Position numbers and translations under genes: made by a program
From: Deltaproteobacteria bacterium
GTDB lineage: Bacteria > Desulfobacterota > Desulfobacteria > Desulfobacterales > ETH-SRB1
Assembly: GCA_030611115.1 (NCBI GenBank)
Contig: JAUWQK010000071.1
Location: 1 to 7,453, forward strand
Reading direction: 5' to 3'
Length of the DNA stretch: 7,453 bases
Part shown: positions 6,428 through 7,453 of the stretch, piece by piece
How positions within the stretch are numbered: position 1 is the first letter of the stretch
Layout: each line of letters opens with the position of its first letter
The notes under the pieces: model-generated
Told to the model about the DNA's origin: nothing
Databases searched by the model: none
The model's input: only the letters and a program-made list of their open reading frames with translations

Positions 6428-7330
6428 ATGCCTAAAGCAAAACCAAAAAAAGAATCTAATTCAAATCTAAAAAAACGGAAAAAAATGGCACTTGGAAGAG
6501 GCATTGATGCCCTTATTCCTGATTTTAGACCTTTTGAAAACGATCAGGTTGATTATTTCCAATGTGATATAAATCTGATCCACCCTAACAGGTATCAGCC
6601 CCGAATAATTTTTTCCCAGGAAGAGCTTGAAGAGCTTTGCGGCTCAATTAAAGAACAGGGAATCATACAGCCTCTTTTGCTTAGAAAGGATGGAAGCGGT
6701 TATGAGCTGGTAGCCGGTGAAAGGCGGTTTCGCGCAGCTAAAATGGCCGGGCTCACTCATGTACCCGCTTTTATAAAAAATATCACGGACTCAGATCTTT
6801 TGGAGATGTCCATTGTCGAAAACATACAGCGAGAAGACCTCAATGCTCTGGAAGAAGCAGAAGCCTTCCATCAACTTATTGCGGAATTTAATCTCACTCA
6901 GGAGCAGGTGGCAAAACGGGTAGGAAAAAGCAGATCTGCTGTTGCAAATTTACTTCGTCTAAGACAACTGCCCGAACAAATAAAGACAAGTATCCTGGAT
7001 AATACCATTAGTATGGGGCATGCAAGGGCTCTATTAGGTGCTGATACATCAGCGCAGCAAAATGCAGTCTGGCGGACAGTTGTTTCAAAAAAACTTTCGG
7101 TCAGAGAAACAGAAAATTTGATCAATCGTTTGAAATCAGAAAAGAAAAAGCCACGGAAATCTCCACCTGATTCAGAACAAATATACCTTTCAAGTCTGGC
7201 GGATGATCTTTCACGTCACCTTGGCACCAAAACTCAAATCAAAAGACACGGGAAAAAGGGAAAAATTCTAATCGAATTTTATAATAACGACGATCTTGAT
7301 CGCCTTATAGACCTTTTAAAACAGTTATAA
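6428..7330 (+). CDS. parB: Chromosome-partitioning protein ParB (Spo0J family)
   Basis: This 300-residue ParB binds parS sites, spreads along DNA as a CTP-dependent clamp and activates ParA. In order it shows a Lys-rich leader (1-19), the ParA-contact motif LGRGIDALIP (22-31), the ParB N-terminal CTP-binding domain with box I near 77-82 (QGIIQP), GERRFRA (97-103) and ENIQREDLN (131-139), and a helix-turn-helix DNA-binding region at about 157-178 (LTQEQVAKRVGKSRSAVANLLR). A basic linker (about 235-245) and a C-terminal dimerisation domain ending DLLKQL follow. All expected parts are present. The start is uncertain: ATG 6485 (Met20, MALGRGIDAL) would match the short N-terminus of many homologues, but ATG 6428 has the only visible ribosome-binding site. 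The gene is probably co-transcribed with parA across the palindromic element. Confidence 0.94.
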   Translation: MPKAKPKKESNSNLKKRKKMALGRGIDALIPDFRPFENDQVDYFQCDINLIHPNRYQPRIIFSQEELEELCGSIKEQGIIQPLLLRKDGSGYELVAGERRFRAAKMAGLTHVPAFIKNITDSDLLEMSIVENIQREDLNALEEAEAFHQLIAEFNLTQEQVAKRVGKSRSAVANLLRLRQLPEQIKTSILDNTISMGHARALLGADTSAQQNAVWRTVVSKKLSVRETENLINRLKSEKKKPRKSPPDSEQIYLSSLADDLSRHLGTKTQIKRHGKKGKILIEFYNNDDLDRLIDLLKQL

Positions 7331-7453
7331 AAGAGGTAGTAACTGCTCGGGTTCAGGGTTCACGGAGCAATGGACCACCGACTCCAATACTCTATTACCT
7401 GTCGTACTATGAAAAGGATCTGCCATAGTTTCTTGTTAGCACCCAAGGGGGTG
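7331..7453. other. Noncoding tail with a short heptamer-like remnant
   Basis: I see no gene here and no intrinsic terminator for parB. GGTTCAG (7350-7356) and GGTTCAC (7357-7363) are two adjacent units of the same heptamer type as at 1055-1089, on the opposite strand. A small hairpin CACCC (7440-7444), loop AAGG, GGGTG (7449-7453) touches the window end and cannot be judged. Confidence 0.4.

Noticed and set aside
7209..7216. TTTCACGT parS half-site inside parB
   Set aside because: Only one half matches. The second half (CACC) does not, and it lies in coding sequence, so chance is the simplest explanation.
5422..7330. Plasmid origin on the basis of parAB
   Set aside because: ParA is the short Soj type and ParB the Spo0J type, both chromosomal forms, and the neighbours are housekeeping genes. 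No replication initiator gene is present.
7440..7453. Hairpin at the right window edge as parB terminator
   Set aside because: It is 110 bases past the stop, only five pairs long, and any T-tract would lie outside the window.

Overview
The window looks like chromosomal DNA of a moderately low-GC Desulfobacterota (delta-proteobacterial) sulfate-reducer type, most likely near Desulfobacterales. I base this on family resemblance from memory: a Vibrio/delta-type family II pyrophosphatase, a GerMN protein coupled to a stand-alone EF-G, a BepA-like M48-TPR protease and a chromosomal-type ParA/ParB pair. No database search was possible.

Layout. Bases 3-749 hold the 3' part of a manganese-dependent inorganic pyrophosphatase gene, followed by a strong intrinsic terminator (about 768-804). 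Bases 805-1106 are noncoding and hold a 77-nt imperfect palindrome, a sigma70-like promoter and a five-unit array of GTGAACY heptamers. A two-gene unit follows: a membrane-anchored GerMN-domain protein (1107-1676) overlapping an EF-G paralogue (1673-3706). A convergent M48/TPR metalloprotease gene occupies 3768-5165 on the minus strand. A repeat-rich divergent gap (5166-5421) leads to parA (5422-6183). A 201-bp palindromic, MITE-like element starts at the base after the parA stop, and parB (6428-7330) follows. The last 123 bases hold no gene I can recognise.

How the genes work together. They are housekeeping functions rather than one pathway: pyrophosphate removal, ribosome translocation or recycling, envelope quality control and chromosome segregation. 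ParA and ParB form one functional system. GerMN and EF-G are translationally coupled, but no functional link is known to me.

The least ordinary content is between genes. Four gaps carry period-7 repeats of three sequence families (GTRAACY, AGGYWGA, GAAAYTK), and in three of them the arrays occur as facing inverted pairs. Two of the arrays touch gene ends and affect where a start or stop codon lies. Among the proteins, the EF-G has a non-canonical domain IV tip, and the pyrophosphatase appears to have His where a metal-binding Asp is expected. I saw no CRISPR array, tRNA, rRNA, transposase or obvious novel multi-gene system.
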